Shown: positions 5,069-7,761 of the stretch, in pieces | Numbering within the stretch: the first letter of the stretch is position 1 | How the letters are laid out: each line of letters begins with the position of its first letter | Assembly: GCA_023128635.1 (NCBI GenBank) | Contig: JAGMDP010000016.1 | Coordinates: forward strand, 1-7,761 | Origin: Candidatus Heimdallarchaeota archaeon | GTDB lineage: Archaea; Asgardarchaeota; Heimdallarchaeia; JABLTI01 | DNA: 7,761 bases | Reading direction: 5' to 3' | Notes under the pieces: generated by a model | Database searches by the model: none | Told to the model about the DNA's origin: nothing | What the model saw: only the letters and a program-made list of their open reading frames with translations | Position numbers and translations under genes: made by a program

Positions 5069-7761
5069 ATGAAAGCATATTTTCAAAAATTGGAAGACGA
5101 AGTTATAGATCTCTACAAGGTAGCTGAAAAGGCAAGAGAGAAAGGCTTGGATCCAGACTTAGAACCAGAAATTCACTTAGCAAAAGATGTTGCAGGAAAA
5201 GTAGAGGGATTAATGGAAGTAAAAGGGATAGCTGATAGAATTCGTTCTTTAACCTTACAAATGGATCGAGAAAATGTTGCTTTTAAAATAGCTCAAGAAA
5301 TAGCCGACGGAAAACTTGTCGGGAATATTTCGGATGAACAGAAAGCAGACATTGCTATCCGAGCAGCTCTTGCTATTTTAACGGAAGGAGTTACAGCTGC
5401 TCCTTTAGAAGGCATTGCTAAAGTAAAAATCAAGAGAAATGATGATAATACTAGATATTTAGCTATCTACTTCGCAGGACCAATTAGAGCTGCTGGTGGA
5501 ACAGAAGCAGCACTCACGGTCTTAGTATCAGATCATGTTAGGAAAGCTTTGGGTTTATCACGCTATAAAGCAACAAGACAAGAAATAATGCGATTTGTAG
5601 AGGAAATAGACCTCTATAACAGAGTAATGCATTTACAAAGCCCCACAACTACAGAGCAAATTGAAACAGCAGTTGGAAATCTCCCTGTGGAGGTAACCGG
5701 GGAAAAGACGAACCCAGAGGAAGTCTCAGCTTTTAGAGATCTTCCCCGAATAGAAACGAATTGCCTGAGAGGAGGAGCTTGCTTAGTCTTAGGTGATGGG
5801 ATAATTGGTCGTGCAATGAAGATACTAAGAACAGTTACTGCAGTTGGATTGACCGACTGGGATTGGTTAAAAGATCTAAAAGCTACTGTAGCAAAAGCTC
5901 AAGATGATCAAGAAAAAGAAGAACAAAAAGCAAAAACGCAACCATCTGATGGCTACATAAAAGATGTGATTTCAGGAAGACCAATATTTTCACATCCCTC
6001 AAGACTCGGTGGATTTAGAATTAGATATGGACATTCGAGAAATACTGGTTTAGCTGGTATAGGGATTCATCCTGCAACAATGAAAGTTGTGTTGGAGTTC
6101 TTAGCACCTGGAACACATATCCGAACTGAAAGACCGGGAAAGGGAAGCGTAGTTATGCCTGTGGATTCTATAGATGGCCCTATTGTGTTACTTAAAGATG
6201 GCACAGTCTTACGATTAGAGTCATATGAACAAGCAACAAAATATTCCAAAAAAATTAAAGAAATACTCTTTCTGGGTGACTTACTTGTAGGATTTGGTGA
6301 GTTCTTAGAAAACAATCATCCTTTGATTCCTTCAGGTTTTGTTGAAGAATGGTGGGTATTGTATTTAGAATCCAGAATAAAATCTCGTTGTGATAATGAT
6401 CTTGGGGTTGCTGCAAAATCCGTCGGGATAACAATTGAACGTTTACGAGAGTTTTTGAACCATCCTATTGCAACAAAACCGACTCAAGAAGAAGCTTTGA
6501 GTTTTTGTTATGAATTATTGCTTCCTTTACACCCATATTATACCTATGCTTGGCATGATATCTCATTTGACGAATTTTTTGAATTACGAGATCAAATGTT
6601 GGAAAGGAGAATCACAGGCAAAGAAAAAATATCTCAGTATTCCAAAAACCCGAAAGCAATAATACTTGACCAAGATTTTTCCGCTAAAAGATTTTTGGAA
6701 AGAATTGGTTTACCTCATAGAGTGAAGGATGGATGTGTTGTTATTGAAGAAAATAATCTTATACTGGAACACTGCATGCAATTGGAAAATAAAGCGATAG
6801 ATCCCAGTAAAATAGAGAGAACTGTAGAACCACCCTTCGAATACATTGTTCCCTTTGAGATTAAAATGAAAAACCCAATTTACTCTGGAGCAAGAATGGG
6901 AAGACCAGAAAAAGCAAAAGAACGAAAAATGAATCCACCTGTGCATACTCTTTACCCACTTGAGATGGAAGGTGGGGGAAATAATAGATTAATCCTGGAA
7001 GCTGGGAAAAAGAAGAAAATAGAAATTACAGTTATACAACGAGAATGTAAAACCTGTGAAATAATTACTCATCTTTCTAGTTGCCCAAATTGTCAGAGAG
7101 GAACGGAAGTAATTAGAAGCTGTTACATTTGTGGTGTAGAAACTAAAGATACTTTTTGTAAAGAATGCAAACGTCCAACAGTTACATACAATACGAGATT
7201 TGTGAATATTGAACAAGAAATAACTCGAGTGAAAAAAGCATTGGGTGGCTCGATTCCGCCAAAAACAAAAGGTGTAAAGAAATTAATGAATCGCACTCGT
7301 ATTCCCGAGATTTTAGAAAAGGGATTCCTAAGAGCTAGACATGGTTTGAATGTATACAAAGATGGAACAATAAGATTTGATTCAACTGATATTCCATTAA
7401 TGCATTTTAAGCCAAGAGAGATTAATGCGACATTAGATCAATTAAACAAACTGGGTTATACAGAAGATGTGAATGGAGAACCATTGACAGATGAAAATCA
7501 GATTTGCGAATTGAAAATACAAGATGTTGTTTTAAACATAGATAATGGTGAATTCCTCGTCAGAGTTTCAAAGTATGTTGATGATTTGCTGGAATCTGTT
7601 TATGGTTTACCTCGATTCTATAATATAACCCGAATTACAGAACTTATCGGACACCTAATTATCGGTCTCGCTCCGCATACCTCCTCGGGGATTACAGGAA
7701 GAGTAATTGGATTCACAAAGGTTAAAGGAAATTTGGCTCATCCATACTGGCATGCTGCGAA
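5069..7761 (+). CDS. polC: DNA polymerase D (Pol II) large subunit DP2, 3' end beyond window
   Basis: The gene encodes the catalytic subunit of the archaeal replicative polymerase PolD, partner of the DP1 exonuclease subunit. The frame is open for 897 codons and continues past the edge. Family motifs in order: N-terminal YF..LE.E......A..AR..G.DP (residues 4-30); ILTEGVTAAPLEGIAKVKIKRN (106-127); YFAGPIRAAGGT (134-145); SGRPIFSHPSRLGGFRIRYG (301-320); GARMGRPEKAKERKM (607-621); two zinc sites of four Cys, each CX2C-X8-CX2C (660/663/672/675 and 685/688/697/700); DGTIRFDSTD (765-774); YGLPRFYN (845-852); GHLIIGLAPHTSSG (861-874). The catalytic NxDGD motif should follow within a few residues of the cut. 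The variable charged linker (about 272-292) seems shorter than in Pyrococcus. The ATG at 5069 matches the usual N-terminus; TTG at 5045 and 4997 are in-frame alternatives, and no Shine-Dalgarno decides. The gene symbol follows archaeal usage and is unrelated to bacterial PolC. Confidence 0.97.
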   Translation, partial: MKAYFQKLEDEVIDLYKVAEKAREKGLDPDLEPEIHLAKDVAGKVEGLMEVKGIADRIRSLTLQMDRENVAFKIAQEIADGKLVGNISDEQKADIAIRAALAILTEGVTAAPLEGIAKVKIKRNDDNTRYLAIYFAGPIRAAGGTEAALTVLVSDHVRKALGLSRYKATRQEIMRFVEEIDLYNRVMHLQSPTTTEQIETAVGNLPVEVTGEKTNPEEVSAFRDLPRIETNCLRGGACLVLGDGIIGRAMKILRTVTAVGLTDWDWLKDLKATVAKAQDDQEKEEQKAKTQPSDGYIKDVISGRPIFSHPSRLGGFRIRYGHSRNTGLAGIGIHPATMKVVLEFLAPGTHIRTERPGKGSVVMPVDSIDGPIVLLKDGTVLRLESYEQATKYSKKIKEILFLGDLLVGFGEFLENNHPLIPSGFVEEWWVLYLESRIKSRCDNDLGVAAKSVGITIERLREFLNHPIATKPTQEEALSFCYELLLPLHPYYTYAWHDISFDEFFELRDQMLERRITGKEKISQYSKNPKAIILDQDFSAKRFLERIGLPHRVKDGCVVIEENNLILEHCMQLENKAIDPSKIERTVEPPFEYIVPFEIKMKNPIYSGARMGRPEKAKERKMNPPVHTLYPLEMEGGGNNRLILEAGKKKKIEITVIQRECKTCEIITHLSSCPNCQRGTEVIRSCYICGVETKDTFCKECKRPTVTYNTRFVNIEQEITRVKKALGGSIPPKTKGVKKLMNRTRIPEILEKGFLRARHGLNVYKDGTIRFDSTDIPLMHFKPREINATLDQLNKLGYTEDVNGEPLTDENQICELKIQDVVLNIDNGEFLVRVSKYVDDLLESVYGLPRFYNITRITELIGHLIIGLAPHTSSGITGRVIGFTKVKGNLAHPYWHAA

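Noticed and set aside
6067..7359. Four reverse-strand open frames of 75-82 codons opposite the PolD gene (6067-6315, 6710-6946, 6989-7216, 7123-7359)
   Set aside because: They lie wholly inside the well-conserved DP2 coding sequence, overlap each other in part, and show no recognisable domains or ribosome sites.

Overview
This is an AT-rich archaeal window. The strongest evidence is the large open frame running off the right edge (5069 to the end), which is the large subunit (DP2) of the archaeal replicative DNA polymerase D. PolD excludes bacteria and the crenarchaeal orders that lack it. Shine-Dalgarno sites inside an operon, oligo-T tracts after a stop codon and TATA-like boxes also fit an archaeon. 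The exact lineage cannot be read from this piece. An Asgard or other deep euryarchaeal-type genome is possible, but that is a guess.

Layout, all on the + strand: (i) 1-87, the last 28 codons of an unidentified gene; (ii) 88-229, an intergenic region with oligo-T tracts (probable terminator) and a TATA-like box; (iii) 230-4911, a tight five-gene operon for membrane proteins of the complex I / Fpo / Mrp superfamily, in the order NuoA-like, NuoJ C-terminal-half-like, NuoK/MrpC-like, NuoL-like, NuoN-like. Junctions are 17 nt, a 1-nt overlap, a 4-nt ATGA overlap and 2 nt, so the genes are almost certainly co-transcribed and translationally coupled; (iv) 4912-5068, a 157-nt spacer with no gene and no clear terminator; (v) 5069-7761, PolD DP2, cut by the window edge just before its catalytic NxDGD motif. 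No RNA gene, mobile element or CRISPR array was seen, and no reverse-strand gene is believable.

The operon looks like a membrane arm without its peripheral arm. No Fe-S, quinone-site or hydrogenase subunit (NuoB, C, D, H, I) is present, and of NuoJ only the C-terminal half is recognisable. The subunits are full length and uninterrupted, so they look like working genes, yet many charged residues that carry protons in canonical complex I are replaced. NuoA-like has Cys and Ile in place of Asp/Glu. NuoK-like keeps one of two Glu. NuoL-like keeps its N-terminal Glu/Lys pair but lacks the C-terminal His and Lys residues. NuoN-like has lost essentially all of them. This divergent module is the most interesting thing in the window. 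The alignments were made by eye from remembered family motifs and need a profile search and structure prediction to confirm.
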